A program made the position numbers and the translations under genes. From positions 992,001 to 1,056,000 of the forward strand of contig OZ241738.1 in assembly GCA_965200925.1 (NCBI GenBank): a stretch of 64,000 nt of DNA, read 5' to 3'. This DNA comes from WTGU01 sp965200925. Lineage in GTDB: Bacteria; Pseudomonadota; Alphaproteobacteria; UBA828. Positions 16,995 through 26,237 of the stretch are shown piece after piece. Below the pieces are notes generated by a model. The model worked only from the letters and a program-made list of their open reading frames with translations. It was not told the origin of the DNA and ran no database searches. Each line of letters starts with the position of its first letter. Position 1 is the first letter of the stretch.

Positions 16995-18070
16995 TCGAAG
17001 TGACCCCAGACGGCGTAGTGGTCCGAGAGGTCGCAATAGTCCGCGCCGCGCACCGTCGAGAGGAGTGTCCGGTCCTCGAAGTCGTAACGGGTGCGGAAGA
17101 TGACGGGACAGTTGAAGGCGTAGCGCGGCTGTCGCCAAGCCGCTTTAGGAAGGACATAATCGACGTAACCATTGCCGCGGCGCGCCCAGTCGTTACGCGA
17201 TTCGCGGGTGTAACGGTGGCCGCGGAAGACCGGCGCGGCAGCCCCGAGCGTGTCTTTCCGCAACAGGTCGGCGAACTCGTGACGCACCATGTTGAAATCG
17301 CCGCCGACGATGACCGGCTCCGAGCGCGGAATCTGCTCCTCGACGAAACGTGCGATGGCGCGAAACTGCGCCCGCTTGACCGCGCTCTGCTCGGCGTTCC
17401 ATCCGAATTGCGCGTGGGTCCCGATGACGTGGTAGCGGGCGGTTCCCTTCTCGATCCGCGCATGGATGAATCCCTTCGCGGCACGGCAGTCGGGGCCGGC
17501 GCAATCGGCGTAGACCATCTCGCTCGCCTCGGCGATCGGGTGTTTGCTGGCGATGAGAACACCGCCGTCCTCGCCGAACCAGCCGTCCCCCTCCCCGCCC
17601 CGCGCCGTGCCGCCGTCGGTGAGGCTCTGCGTATAGACCCTGCCCTTCTCGCAACGCCCGCCGGCGCGGCAGGCGCTGCCCAGGATCGGCGTCGCGTGGC
17701 GGAAGCCCTGCGCCCGCAACCCCTCCAGGAGCAGCGCGCGTGCCTCGTCGTCATAGGCCTCCGAGAGGATGACGACGTCGTAAGGCGCCAGGAAGGGCGG
17801 GATGAGGGCGGCGCGCTCCTCCTGGCCGAGCGCGAAGCGTTCGCCGAGAAAGGGGACGTTGCGGATATGCGAGGGCAGCAGAAAGACGTTGAACGCGAGG
17901 ACGCTGAGCACGTCGTCCGCTTCCGCCGGAGGCGGTCGGTGGTTGATCCCAGGGCCCTCGCAGACGCGCGCCGCCGGGGTGCCCGCCGCCAGCGCCAAGG
18001 TCAAGGCGAAGGCGGCGATCCAGCGAGCCGGGCGGGCGGCCCTGTGCGTCCGGCTCCTCGGCGCGGTCAT
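16934..18070 (-). CDS. Secreted endonuclease/exonuclease/phosphatase-fold phosphodiesterase, sphingomyelinase C-like
   Basis: A 378-residue protein read from ATG at 18070, where GGAG is 8 bases upstream; two earlier in-frame ATGs lack this. A signal peptide ends near AAGTPAARVCEG. EEP motifs are LAFNVFLLPSH (Asn), VVILSEAYDD (metal Glu), GTHAQFGW (His), VGGDFNM (Asp, Asn) and CDLSDHYAVWG (terminal Asp-His). The LAFNVFLLP start and paired cysteines are reminiscent of bacterial neutral sphingomyelinases, so a phosphodiester such as a phospholipid head group is a likely substrate. DNase activity cannot be excluded. Convergent with the HicB-like gene. Confidence 0.78.
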   Translation of the reverse strand: MTAPRSRTHRAARPARWIAAFALTLALAAGTPAARVCEGPGINHRPPPAEADDVLSVLAFNVFLLPSHIRNVPFLGERFALGQEERAALIPPFLAPYDVVILSEAYDDEARALLLEGLRAQGFRHATPILGSACRAGGRCEKGRVYTQSLTDGGTARGGEGDGWFGEDGGVLIASKHPIAEASEMVYADCAGPDCRAAKGFIHARIEKGTARYHVIGTHAQFGWNAEQSAVKRAQFRAIARFVEEQIPRSEPVIVGGDFNMVRHEFADLLRKDTLGAAAPVFRGHRYTRESRNDWARRGNGYVDYVLPKAAWRQPRYAFNCPVIFRTRYDFEDRTLLSTVRGADYCDLSDHYAVWGHFDYREDPPPPPACPQPVFPRS

Positions 18071-18186
18071 GTTCATCGCTCCGGCCCGACCTTCAGGCAT
18101 GGAACGCGCCCGCGCAAGACCGGCTTCAGCGCCTCGAAAAAGGCGCTGCCACCTGCTATGGTCGCACAGGCGAGCGGGAGGCGACG

Positions 18187-18972
18187 GTGAGCGAGACGTG
18201 GCGCGATCATCTGGCCCTGGCGCATCGGCTCGCCGATGCCGCCGGCGCAGCGATCATGCCCTACTTCCGGCAACGAGTGGCGGTCGAGAACAAGGAGCGC
18301 GGAGCGGGCTTCTCGCCGGTCACGGCGGCCGACCGGGAGGCGGAAGCGGCGATCCGCGCCCTGATCGGGGAAGCCTGCCCGGAACACGGGATCCTCGGAG
18401 AGGAGCACGGGCACGCGAATCCCGGCGCGCGCTTCACCTGGGTCATCGACCCGATCGACGGCACCAAGGCGTTCATCGCCGGGATGCCCACCTGGGGCAC
18501 CCTGATCGCCCTCGAAGACGGCGGGAAGCCCGTCCTCGGCATCCTCGACCAGCCCTTTCTCGGGGAGCGTTTCGCGGGCCACGGTGGAGGCGCGTATCTG
18601 GGCAAACGCCGGCTGTCCACGCGGCCCTGTGCGGCACTCGGCGAGGCCCGCCTCTTCGCCACCGAGCCTGACATGTTCGCGAACGACGAGCGCGCGGCTT
18701 TCGATTCGCTCGCGGTACGGGTCCGCATGCGGCGCTACGGGGCCGACTGCTACGCCTACGGCATGGTGGCGCTGGGATTCGTCGACCTCGTCGTCGAGGC
18801 GAGCATGAATCGCTGGGACATCGCGGCGCTGATCCCCATCGTCGAGGGCGCCGGCGGCGTCGTCACTTCCTGGAGCGGAGAGGCGGTCGGGGCGGACGGC
18901 CGGGTCCTGGCGGCCGGCGACCCGCGGCTGCACGAGAAGGTCGCGAGCATTCTCGCCGCCGAAATGCAGTAG
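18187..18972 (+). CDS. hisN: Inositol monophosphatase family protein, probable histidinol-phosphatase
   Basis: A 261-residue protein with GTG start preceded by a GGAGG region. Family motifs: GEEHG (metal Glu), WVIDPIDGTKAFI (Asp-Asp metal site) and MNRWDIAALIPIVEGAGG (third Asp). The wording YGADCYAYGMVALGFVDLVVEA closely follows HisN, the IMPase-fold histidinol-phosphatase of Alphaproteobacteria (penultimate step of histidine synthesis). A general IMPase or CysQ-like activity is the alternative. Mg-dependent cytosolic enzyme. Divergent from the sphingomyelinase-like gene; 51 bases before the radical SAM gene. Confidence 0.78.
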   Translation: MSETWRDHLALAHRLADAAGAAIMPYFRQRVAVENKERGAGFSPVTAADREAEAAIRALIGEACPEHGILGEEHGHANPGARFTWVIDPIDGTKAFIAGMPTWGTLIALEDGGKPVLGILDQPFLGERFAGHGGGAYLGKRRLSTRPCAALGEARLFATEPDMFANDERAAFDSLAVRVRMRRYGADCYAYGMVALGFVDLVVEASMNRWDIAALIPIVEGAGGVVTSWSGEAVGADGRVLAAGDPRLHEKVASILAAEMQ

Positions 18973-19023
18973 CCCCCCGGTGTCCGAATCGGATAGGATG
19001 GGGCCGGCCAGCGGAGGAGCCGT

Positions 19024-20475
19024 ATGCGCACACGAATCGTCCACCTCATCAATCCCCAGACCAACCAGTTCACGACGCGGCCGATGTACTTCAACCGGGC
19101 GCTCTATTCGCCGCTCGCCGGGCTTCTCGCGGTGGCAGCGGTGATTCCCAGGAACCGGTACGAAGTCGTCATGACCGACGAGAACATCGAGGACATCGAC
19201 TTCGACCTGAAGGTCGACATGGTCGGCATTTCCGCCATGACCAGCTACGTGAAGCGCGGTTACGAGATCGCCGACGCCTTCCGCGCCCGCGGCATCCCGG
19301 TGGTGATGGGTGGCGTCCATGCGAGCTTCATGCCCGAGGAGGCTCTGGAGCACTGCGACGCCGTGGTCATCGGCGAGGCCGAGCTCGTCATGGAAAAGGT
19401 CCTGGACGACATGGAGCAGGGCCAGCTCAAGGGCGTCTATCGCTCGGACAAGCTCCACCCGATGGTCGACATGCCGATGCCGCGCTATGACTTGGTGAAA
19501 AAGAATCGCTACGTCAACCGGACTTTCGTGCAAACATCGCGCGGCTGTCACCAGGGATGCACCTTCTGCGCCGAACCGTTGATGAACGGCTTGAAATTCC
19601 GATACCGGCCCATCGACGAGGTGATCCACGAGGTGGAGAATTGTGGCCAGCGGACGATCTCCCTCAACGACGCCGATTTCTTCGGCACCGAGGCGCGGCC
19701 CAAGGAAGTGATGAAGGCGCTCAAGGGGCGCGGCATCCGCTGGCAGGCCGGGGTCACCAGCAAACTCGCCCAGAAGGACGAAATGCTCGAGCTCGCGGCC
19801 GAGAGCGGCTGCTACATGCTGAGCATCGGCTTCGAATCGATCTCGCGCGAGACCCTCAAGAGCGTCCACAAATACGTCAACCGGCCGGAACAATTCCAGG
19901 CACTCGTGGAAAAGATCCACGGCTACGGGATCATGGTCTTCGGCCTGTTCATGTTCGGATTCGAGGGCGACGACGACTCTGTCTTCAACGAGACCACCGA
20001 TTTCAACATCGCCGCCAACTACGACATGTGCGCTTATTCAGTCCTGACCCCTTATCCCGGCACGCTCACCTGGTACCAGATGAAAAAGGCCGGGCAGATC
20101 GTCTCCTACGACTGGGACCTCTACGACCAGGGCCATATCGTGTACCGGCCCGAGAGGATGACGACCGAGCAGCTCCGGGAAGGGCACATGCGCGCTTACC
20201 GGCGGTTCTACTCGCTGCCCTCAATCGCGCGGCGCTTCCCGCTCACGGGCGCGCGTAACCGGCTCCACTGGGGGATCTACAACACCTTCTTCCGCCGGGG
20301 CGAGGTGACGGGCCGGGCGCTCGAAAAGCCCATCGCCGACGCCACCGAGGCACCGAAAACCATCCCCGTGCCGCCGATCATGCCGCAGAAGCGCGAGTGG
20401 CGGGAGATGGTTGCCGAGGGCATTGGCTCCATGCCAACGCCGCGCACGGAACGCGAACTGCGCAGCCAAGCCTGA
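19024..20475 (+). CDS. B12-binding-domain radical SAM protein
   Basis: A 483-residue protein. Residues 1-140 form a cobalamin-binding-like domain (VDMVGISAMTSYVKRGYEIA, VVMGGVHASFMPEEA, DAVVIGEAE). The radical SAM cluster motif CX3CX2C is in TSRGCHQGCTFC, and later comes SIGFESIS. The C-terminal 100 residues include YRRFYSLPSIARRF, typical of class B radical SAM enzymes. They reductively cleave SAM and often perform methylation or ring chemistry with cobalamin. The DXHXXG-type base-off histidine motif is not obvious, so cobalamin binding is uncertain. Substrate unknown; no biosynthetic partners adjoin it. Confidence 0.83.
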   Translation: MRTRIVHLINPQTNQFTTRPMYFNRALYSPLAGLLAVAAVIPRNRYEVVMTDENIEDIDFDLKVDMVGISAMTSYVKRGYEIADAFRARGIPVVMGGVHASFMPEEALEHCDAVVIGEAELVMEKVLDDMEQGQLKGVYRSDKLHPMVDMPMPRYDLVKKNRYVNRTFVQTSRGCHQGCTFCAEPLMNGLKFRYRPIDEVIHEVENCGQRTISLNDADFFGTEARPKEVMKALKGRGIRWQAGVTSKLAQKDEMLELAAESGCYMLSIGFESISRETLKSVHKYVNRPEQFQALVEKIHGYGIMVFGLFMFGFEGDDDSVFNETTDFNIAANYDMCAYSVLTPYPGTLTWYQMKKAGQIVSYDWDLYDQGHIVYRPERMTTEQLREGHMRAYRRFYSLPSIARRFPLTGARNRLHWGIYNTFFRRGEVTGRALEKPIADATEAPKTIPVPPIMPQKREWREMVAEGIGSMPTPRTERELRSQA

Positions 20476-20486
20476 CCCACCCTGTT

Positions 20487-22376
20487 CTATTCGGCGGCGG
20501 CCTCACCTGCGCTGGTTTCCCGCGCGGCGCGCCACGCGCGGTTTGCCTCGGTGGCGGCGGCGAGCTCGTCCTCCCCCGCGTTGGCCCAGTAGCAGGCGCT
20601 CGAACGGGCGTCGCCGCGCGCCGTCAGGAGCGGTTCCTCCGACGTGCAGCGATCGAAGGCGAGAGGGCAGCGCGAATTGAAGCTGCACCCGGGCGGGATG
20701 CCGATCGGACTCGGCGGCTCGCCTTCGAGCAGGCATTCCTTGGCGTCGTAGCGGCGTTCCTCGATGGTCGGCACTGCGCTCAGGAGGGCCTTCGTATAGG
20801 GATGGCCGGGGTTGAAGAAGACCGAGTGGTTGTCCGCGAGCTCGACGATCTTGCCGAGATACATCACCGCGATCCGGGTACAGGCGCGGCGCACCATGGC
20901 GAGGTCGTGGGAGATGAAGATGTAGGTGAAGCCGTGCTCGGCCTGGAGCCGGTCGAAGATCTCCAGCAACCGCGACTGCTCGACCTGGTCGAGCGCCGAG
21001 AGCGTCTCGTCGAGGATGAGAAGGCGGGGTTCGAGCACGAGCGCGCGGGCGAGATTGATTCGCTGACGCTGGCCGGCGCTGAGCCCGACCTGGAGATGGT
21101 CATAGAGCGCGCGCGGGAGGCCCACCTCGTCCATCACCTCGAGCACGCGCTCGCGCATCGCCCGGCGCCCGAGCCCGCCATGGATGAGCAACGGCTCGAG
21201 GATGGTGCGGCCGACCGGCATGTGCGGCGGCATGGCGTTGTATGGGTCCTGAAGGAGCAGCTGGAAGCGGTGGCGGAGATCGAGCAATCGCCGCCTGTTC
21301 ATCCGGGCGATGTCGCTGCCCTCGAAAGAGATCGCGCCCTTGTCCGGCGCCTCGATCCAGCTCAGCAGCCGCGAGAGGGTGGACTTGCCGCACCCCGATT
21401 CGCCGACGATGCCGAAATTCTCCCCCGCCTCCACGTTGAAGGTGACGCCCCGCACCGCTTCCACGTCATTGTAGCCGAAGAACCTGGCCGGATCGTTGAC
21501 CCGGTAGGTCTTGTAGACGTCATCCACCTGGAGGATCGGCGCGCCGCCGCCGGCCGTCTTCGGGGCCGCACGCTCCTCCACCGCCCAGATGCGCGGGATG
21601 CGCTCCAGCAGGCGTTTCGAATAGTCGTGCGCGGGCGCGGAGACGATGGCACCGGGTGTCGAGCGCTCGATGATCCGCCCTTCCTGCAAGACGATGATGT
21701 CGTCCGCGATCTCACGCACCACGGCGAGGGACGACGAGATGAAGATGATCGCCGTGTCGATCTGGTCACGGAGATCGTGCATGAGGCGGATGATCTGCGC
21801 CGCCACCGTGACGTCGAGTTGCTGGGTCACGTTGTCGGCGATCAGGAAGGCGGGGTTCGTGACCAGCGCATCGACGATCAGGGCGCGCTGCATCATGCCG
21901 CCGGAATACTGGAACGGGAACTCGTCGAAGCGGTGCTCGGGCCGCGGCATTCGCACCGCGCGCAGCACCTCCAGAGCGCGTTCGCGCGCCGCCTGCCGCG
22001 AAATGTCCGGCTGGACCGCCCGCAGCTTCTCGACGATCTGGTGCCCGACCGGGATGGTCGGATCGAGGGCGCTTCCCGGGTCGGAGCCGATATAGCCGAT
22101 CTCGCGGCCGCGGAGGGCCTGCATCTCGTCTGCCCCGATGGTCAGCAGGTCCCGCCCCCGGTAATCGACGCTGCCGGCAGCGATGGCCAGCGGTTCGGCG
22201 ACGGCGTTGACGAGCACGCGGCTCAGCACCGTCTTGCCCGAGCCGCTCTCGCCGATGATGCCGAGCACTTGGCGTTCGCGGAGTTCGAAGCTTACGTCCC
22301 GCAGGATGGGCGCGCGCCCGTCCCGGCGGACGAGATCGACCGAGATGCCGCGCACGTCGAGCAGCGGCCCCGCCAT
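20487..22376 (-). CDS. Dipeptide/oligopeptide ABC importer, fused double ATPase with one degenerate site
   Basis: A 629-residue fusion of DppD- and DppF-like nucleotide-binding domains. NBD1 has Walker A GESGSGKT (Lys48) and signature YSGGMMQR. Its Walker B is FLIADN (catalytic Glu replaced by Asn182), and the switch histidine position in FISSSL is Ser215. NBD2 is canonical: GESGCGKST, LSAGQRQR, LLILDE and FISHDL. The end has the cysteine-bearing oligopeptide motif (PPGCSFNSRCPLAFDRC). It powers uptake through the adjacent permeases; asymmetric ATP hydrolysis is inferred. It directly abuts the upstream permease stop. Confidence 0.88.
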   Translation of the reverse strand: MAGPLLDVRGISVDLVRRDGRAPILRDVSFELRERQVLGIIGESGSGKTVLSRVLVNAVAEPLAIAAGSVDYRGRDLLTIGADEMQALRGREIGYIGSDPGSALDPTIPVGHQIVEKLRAVQPDISRQAARERALEVLRAVRMPRPEHRFDEFPFQYSGGMMQRALIVDALVTNPAFLIADNVTQQLDVTVAAQIIRLMHDLRDQIDTAIIFISSSLAVVREIADDIIVLQEGRIIERSTPGAIVSAPAHDYSKRLLERIPRIWAVEERAAPKTAGGGAPILQVDDVYKTYRVNDPARFFGYNDVEAVRGVTFNVEAGENFGIVGESGCGKSTLSRLLSWIEAPDKGAISFEGSDIARMNRRRLLDLRHRFQLLLQDPYNAMPPHMPVGRTILEPLLIHGGLGRRAMRERVLEVMDEVGLPRALYDHLQVGLSAGQRQRINLARALVLEPRLLILDETLSALDQVEQSRLLEIFDRLQAEHGFTYIFISHDLAMVRRACTRIAVMYLGKIVELADNHSVFFNPGHPYTKALLSAVPTIEERRYDAKECLLEGEPPSPIGIPPGCSFNSRCPLAFDRCTSEEPLLTARGDARSSACYWANAGEDELAAATEANRAWRAARETSAGEAAAE

Positions 22377-23294
22377 CTAGACGATCCCCTTGAACAGCTT
22401 GTTGCGGGCGCGCTCCAGCGACGCTCCCATCAGGTTGATGCTGACCAGGGTGACGATCAGGAAGACCCCCGGCATGGTCGGGATCCACCAGCTGTTGACG
22501 AGGTACTTGTAGCCGTCGGCGATGATGTTGCCGAAGGTCGGCGTCGGCGGCTGGATACCGATGCCGAGGAAGCCGAACAACGCCTCGAAGATCATCATAC
22601 GGGCCACATCGAGGACGGCGACGAAGGCGATCGGCGGCAGGATGTTGGGGGAGACCATGAGCGCCATGATGCGCAGGTCGGTGGCCCCTAGAATCTTCGC
22701 GCCGCGCACGTATTCGCGCTCGCGCTCGGCCAGCGCGATACTGCGCACCACCCGCGCATAGACGGGCCAGCCGGCGAGCACCAGCACCGCCGTCACGGTG
22801 AACGGATTGGGTCGGCTCACGCTCAGGATGGTGATGGCGAGCACGATGACCGGGATCGACAGCTGCGCGTCGGTCAGCCGCATCAGGATGATGTCCACCC
22901 AGCGGCCCCAGTAGCCGGAGATCACGCCGAGCGCGCAGCCGACGAGGAACATCACGGCGACCGCGGCGACCGCGATCGCAAGCCCGTTGCGCAGGCCGAT
23001 CAACGAGCGCACGAAGAGGTCGCGGCCCAGCTGGTCGGTGCCCGCGAGATGGGCCCAGGTGCCCCCCTCCATGAAGAATGGCGGCAGGAAGCGCTCGCGG
23101 ACGCTGATCTTCATCGGGTCGAACGCCGAAACCTCGGGCCAGACGATCGCCGCACCGACCAGCAGGACGAAGACCGAGAAGCCGATCTTGAAGCTCGTCA
23201 TCTCCCAGGCGAGGCGGAACATCCGCCGCGTCATGGATTCGCCGCGCGCGCGAGAGACCGTCCAGGTGCCGGCGGGATCGGTCTCGGCGGGCAT
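22377..23294 (-). CDS. ABC transporter permease, DppC-like
   Basis: A 305-residue inner-membrane protein with one N-terminal helix, then a periplasmic segment containing LAGTDQLGRDLFVRSLIG, the DppC/OppC hallmark. Five more helices follow. The coupling loop is REREYVRGAKILGATDLRIM, and FEALFGFLGIGIQPPTPTFG is the conserved end motif. It forms the channel with the DppB-like protein. Its ATG overlaps the upstream permease stop by one base (TGATG), and its stop is immediately followed by the ATPase ATG, so the three genes are translationally coupled. Confidence 0.9.
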   Translation of the reverse strand: MPAETDPAGTWTVSRARGESMTRRMFRLAWEMTSFKIGFSVFVLLVGAAIVWPEVSAFDPMKISVRERFLPPFFMEGGTWAHLAGTDQLGRDLFVRSLIGLRNGLAIAVAAVAVMFLVGCALGVISGYWGRWVDIILMRLTDAQLSIPVIVLAITILSVSRPNPFTVTAVLVLAGWPVYARVVRSIALAEREREYVRGAKILGATDLRIMALMVSPNILPPIAFVAVLDVARMMIFEALFGFLGIGIQPPTPTFGNIIADGYKYLVNSWWIPTMPGVFLIVTLVSINLMGASLERARNKLFKGIV

Positions 23295-24313
23295 CAGAAC
23301 TTGAGCCTTCGGTCGATGAAGGTGGAGGCCAAGTCCACCATGATGTTGGCAAGCACGAGGACGCTGGCTGCGAGAATGGCGACCCCCTGGATCACTGGGA
23401 AGTCCCGTTGCAGGACTGCCTGTACGGTCGTCCGCCCGACTCCGGGGTAATCGAAGACGAACTCGGTCACGAACACGCCGCCGAGCAGCAGGCCGCCAAT
23501 CTGCACGCCGAACAGGTTCAGCATCGGGATGGACGAATTGCGCAGCACGTGCTTGACGACGATCTGCCGCCACGGCAGGCCGCGCACGACGCCGCCCGCG
23601 ACGTAGCCGGACTGGAGCGCCTGGGCGATCGACATCGAGAGGCCGCGGATGATGATCGGCGCCAGTTCCACGGCGAGCACCACGGCCGGCAGGATGACGT
23701 AGCCGAAGCCCTTGTAGCCGATCGAGGGAAGCAGGCCGGCGCGTGCGGTGATCAACAGGATCAACACCAGTGCCAGCCAGAAATTGGGCAGGGAGATGAA
23801 GACCGAGCCAATGAAGAAGGCGAGCCTGTCCTGCCATCTCTCCTGGTTGAGGCCGGCCGCGATGCCGAGCGGAATCGACACTGCGAGCGTGAAGAGCAGC
23901 CCCATGCCGGCGAGCATCAGGGTGTAGGGGAGGCCATCGGCGATGACCTTGAGCACATTGGCCCGGGTCATCTTCGTTTCACGCTGTTCGGTGGCTGTCT
24001 CCTGCCCCTTGCCGCCGGTCACGTTCTGCACCGTCAGCGCGACGCCCGTCTCGCCAATGAAGTAGGACTCGCCGAAATCGCCCTGCACGGCGTTCACGAT
24101 GTAGCGGATGAACTGCTCGGGAATGGAATCGCGCAGCCCGAGCTCCTGCGCCCGCGCCTCGACGACCGCCTGGGTGGTGCTGGGCCCCAGCATGATGCGG
24201 ACGGGATCGCCCGGGATGACCCGCAGCAGGGTGAAGATCAGGAACGTGACCAGGAGGACGATGACCACGCCCTGCGCCAGCCGGCGGATCAGAAACGTGA
24301 GGACGAATGCCAT
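23294..24313 (-). CDS. ABC transporter permease, DppB-like
   Basis: A 339-residue permease with FLIRRLAQGVVIVLLVTFLIF at the start and RVIPGDPVRIMLG next, the standard DppB N-terminus. A large periplasmic loop carries GDFGESYFIGETG. An inserted hydrophilic stretch (GGKGQETATEQRETKM) precedes the core TM domain, which ends VFDYPGVGRTTVQAVLQRDFP. Partner of the DppC-like permease. It is separated from the upstream binding-protein gene by 59 bases containing a strong hairpin. Confidence 0.9.
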   Translation of the reverse strand: MAFVLTFLIRRLAQGVVIVLLVTFLIFTLLRVIPGDPVRIMLGPSTTQAVVEARAQELGLRDSIPEQFIRYIVNAVQGDFGESYFIGETGVALTVQNVTGGKGQETATEQRETKMTRANVLKVIADGLPYTLMLAGMGLLFTLAVSIPLGIAAGLNQERWQDRLAFFIGSVFISLPNFWLALVLILLITARAGLLPSIGYKGFGYVILPAVVLAVELAPIIIRGLSMSIAQALQSGYVAGGVVRGLPWRQIVVKHVLRNSSIPMLNLFGVQIGGLLLGGVFVTEFVFDYPGVGRTTVQAVLQRDFPVIQGVAILAASVLVLANIMVDLASTFIDRRLKF

Positions 24314-24336
24314 GCCGCGACCGCGTGACGGCGGAA

Positions 24337-24362
24337 GGGGCTCCGCCTAAGCGCGGAGCCCC
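24337..24362 (-). terminator. Intercistronic hairpin between binding-protein and permease genes
   Basis: Perfect 10-base-pair inverted repeat (GGGGCTCCGC / GCGGAGCCCC) with a 6-base loop, lying between the stop of the binding-protein gene and the DppB-like start. No U-run follows, so it is more likely a partial attenuator or mRNA-stabilising element that raises binding-protein expression over the membrane components. Confidence 0.65.
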
Positions 24363-24372
24363 CGGAACCCCG

Positions 24373-25935
24373 TCAGGACTTCAGCGTCGCCTTGACCTTG
24401 TCCACCGGCCCGTTCGGGTAGAAGTAAATGCCCTCGATGGCCGGGTGATGAGCGTGGATCAGCACGGAGGTGAACAGCCCGAAGCTCGGCAGGTGCTCCG
24501 CCAGCGCCGGCATCACCTCGGTCTGGATCGCCTTCCGCCGCTCCTCCGTATCGGTGACCTGCTGCTGTCGCTCGATCGCCGCGTCGACCTTGTCGCTGCC
24601 GCAATTGGTCAGGATCAGGCCGTCCGAGTGCCACATCGGCCGCAGCACGAGATTCGGCTCCGGCGAACCCGTCATCCACCCGGTGTCCGCGAGTTGCGGC
24701 GCTGTCTCGTCGCGGGTCATCACCCGCTCGATCCACGAGGCGACCTCCATCACGGTGAGCTCCACCGGGAAGCCCTGCTCCTGCAGGAGCGCGGTGACGA
24801 CCTCGCCGTACTCCTTGGTCTTCGGGTAGAAGCCCTGGGAGGTCAGGTACTCGATCGGCGGCAGCCCGTCGCCCTTGGGATAGCCCGCCTCCGCCAGCAG
24901 TTGCTGGCACTTCTCCGGGTCGTATTCCGGCGAGTTCGGGATGCTGTCGGTGTAGCCGAACTTCACCGACGAGATCTGGCCCACGGTCGGATGGCCCGCC
25001 GGCCCCATCAGCTCGAGGATCAGGTCCCGGTCGATCGCATGGGCAGCCGCGTGGCGCAGCCGGACGTCGTCGAACGGCGGCTTGTAGCAGCGGAAGTGCA
25101 GGTATTTGTTCTCGGTGGAGACCGTGCGCGAGGTCTTGACGTTCTCCTCCAGCAGAGTCTCGTATTGCTCGGGCTCGACCCGCTCGATGATGTCGAGCTC
25201 GCCGCTCAGCAGGCTCACCAGGCGCGTGCTGGCGTCGGGCACGAACTGATAGACGACCTCTTCGATCTCCGGCTTGCCCAGGACGTAATCCGGGTTGGCG
25301 TGGAGGATGGTGGTCGGTCCGTCGCGGCTGATGAACTTGTAGGAGCCCGCGCCGTTCGGAAATTCGTCGATCGCCTTGGACTCGATGTCGTCCTTGGACA
25401 GAATCGGCAGGAAGCCTGCGAGGAACCAGAACAGCGACCCCGGATAGGAACCACCCTCGCCCCGCACCCGGCAGGTGTAGTCGTCGATGACCTGCACCTC
25501 GGCCTGCCCCGGATACCAGGTGCCCGAGGGGCGCTCGGGATTCGAGGCGTATTCGAAGGTCGCCTTCACGTCGTGGGCGGTGAAAGACTGGCCGCGGTGG
25601 AACTTGATGTCCTTGCGCAGCGTGTATTCGAGCCAGCCGTCCTCGACCACCTTCTGGCTGGTCGCCATCTCGTAGACGATCTCGTCCCGGTTGGCCGCCG
25701 ACATCGGCGTGCGGATGAGCTGGCCGAACACGTCGAAGTCGAAATAGATCTGCGCCAGGATCGTGTGGCTGCTCGGATCCCAGCTCGAAGTGAAGGGTTC
25801 GGTCTGCCCCCACACGACGCTCTTCTTCCCCTGGCCCAGGGCCTTCTTGAAGAAAGGCGCCTGCCCTCCCAGTGCCGCGACTGTGCCGGCGGCGGCGGTG
25901 CCTTTCAGGAAACCACGCCGTGTCGTCTTCTTCAT
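24373..25935 (-). CDS. ABC transporter substrate-binding protein, family 5, Tat-exported
   Basis: A 520-residue periplasmic binding protein. The N-terminus MKKTTRRGFLKGTAAAGTVA is a twin-arginine signal (RRGFLK), so it is exported folded. SBP_bac_5 features include LIRTPMSAANRDEIVYEMA, the strand WLEYTLRKDIKFHRGQSFTA, RLRHAAAHAIDRDLI, and NSPEYDPEKCQQLLAEAGYP. Family 5 proteins bind di- or oligopeptides, but also opines, nickel or sugars; the ligand is not predictable here. First gene of the operon 25935 to 20487, followed by a hairpin. Confidence 0.9.
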   Translation of the reverse strand: MKKTTRRGFLKGTAAAGTVAALGGQAPFFKKALGQGKKSVVWGQTEPFTSSWDPSSHTILAQIYFDFDVFGQLIRTPMSAANRDEIVYEMATSQKVVEDGWLEYTLRKDIKFHRGQSFTAHDVKATFEYASNPERPSGTWYPGQAEVQVIDDYTCRVRGEGGSYPGSLFWFLAGFLPILSKDDIESKAIDEFPNGAGSYKFISRDGPTTILHANPDYVLGKPEIEEVVYQFVPDASTRLVSLLSGELDIIERVEPEQYETLLEENVKTSRTVSTENKYLHFRCYKPPFDDVRLRHAAAHAIDRDLILELMGPAGHPTVGQISSVKFGYTDSIPNSPEYDPEKCQQLLAEAGYPKGDGLPPIEYLTSQGFYPKTKEYGEVVTALLQEQGFPVELTVMEVASWIERVMTRDETAPQLADTGWMTGSPEPNLVLRPMWHSDGLILTNCGSDKVDAAIERQQQVTDTEERRKAIQTEVMPALAEHLPSFGLFTSVLIHAHHPAIEGIYFYPNGPVDKVKATLKS

Positions 25936-26237
25936 CGTTCCCTCCCCTTCTCTTTCTTCTTCGCCCGGCCGCTATGCGCGCCGGTCCCTGTCGCGATGCT
26001 AGTACAACCGCGGCTCCACTGTACAGCGCGACGGGCTTCCCGTTTTCCGATACGCAGGTCTCCCGACCCGCAGCCTCTTCCTTGGCGCGCTCCGCGCGTG
26101 CGGGCGTCGTGCCGGCAGGCGGTGCGCCGGGAAGCGCGGTGGTGCGTCATTCCTGCTCCCGCGCCAGATGCGGCATGGCGCCCGTTGCCGGGCGCTTTCC
26201 GCGCACGATAGGATGGCGCGGGGCGACGGAGAGCGGC

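Noticed and set aside
19024..20475. Bacteriochlorophyll BchE or hopanoid enzyme assignment
   Set aside because: Only class-level radical SAM/B12 features are visible, with no photosynthesis or hopanoid genes nearby.
20397..22691. 764-codon open frame opposite the ABC ATPase
   Set aside because: Antisense of a clearly coding double-NBD ATPase; histidine/arginine/aspartate-rich composition and no family.
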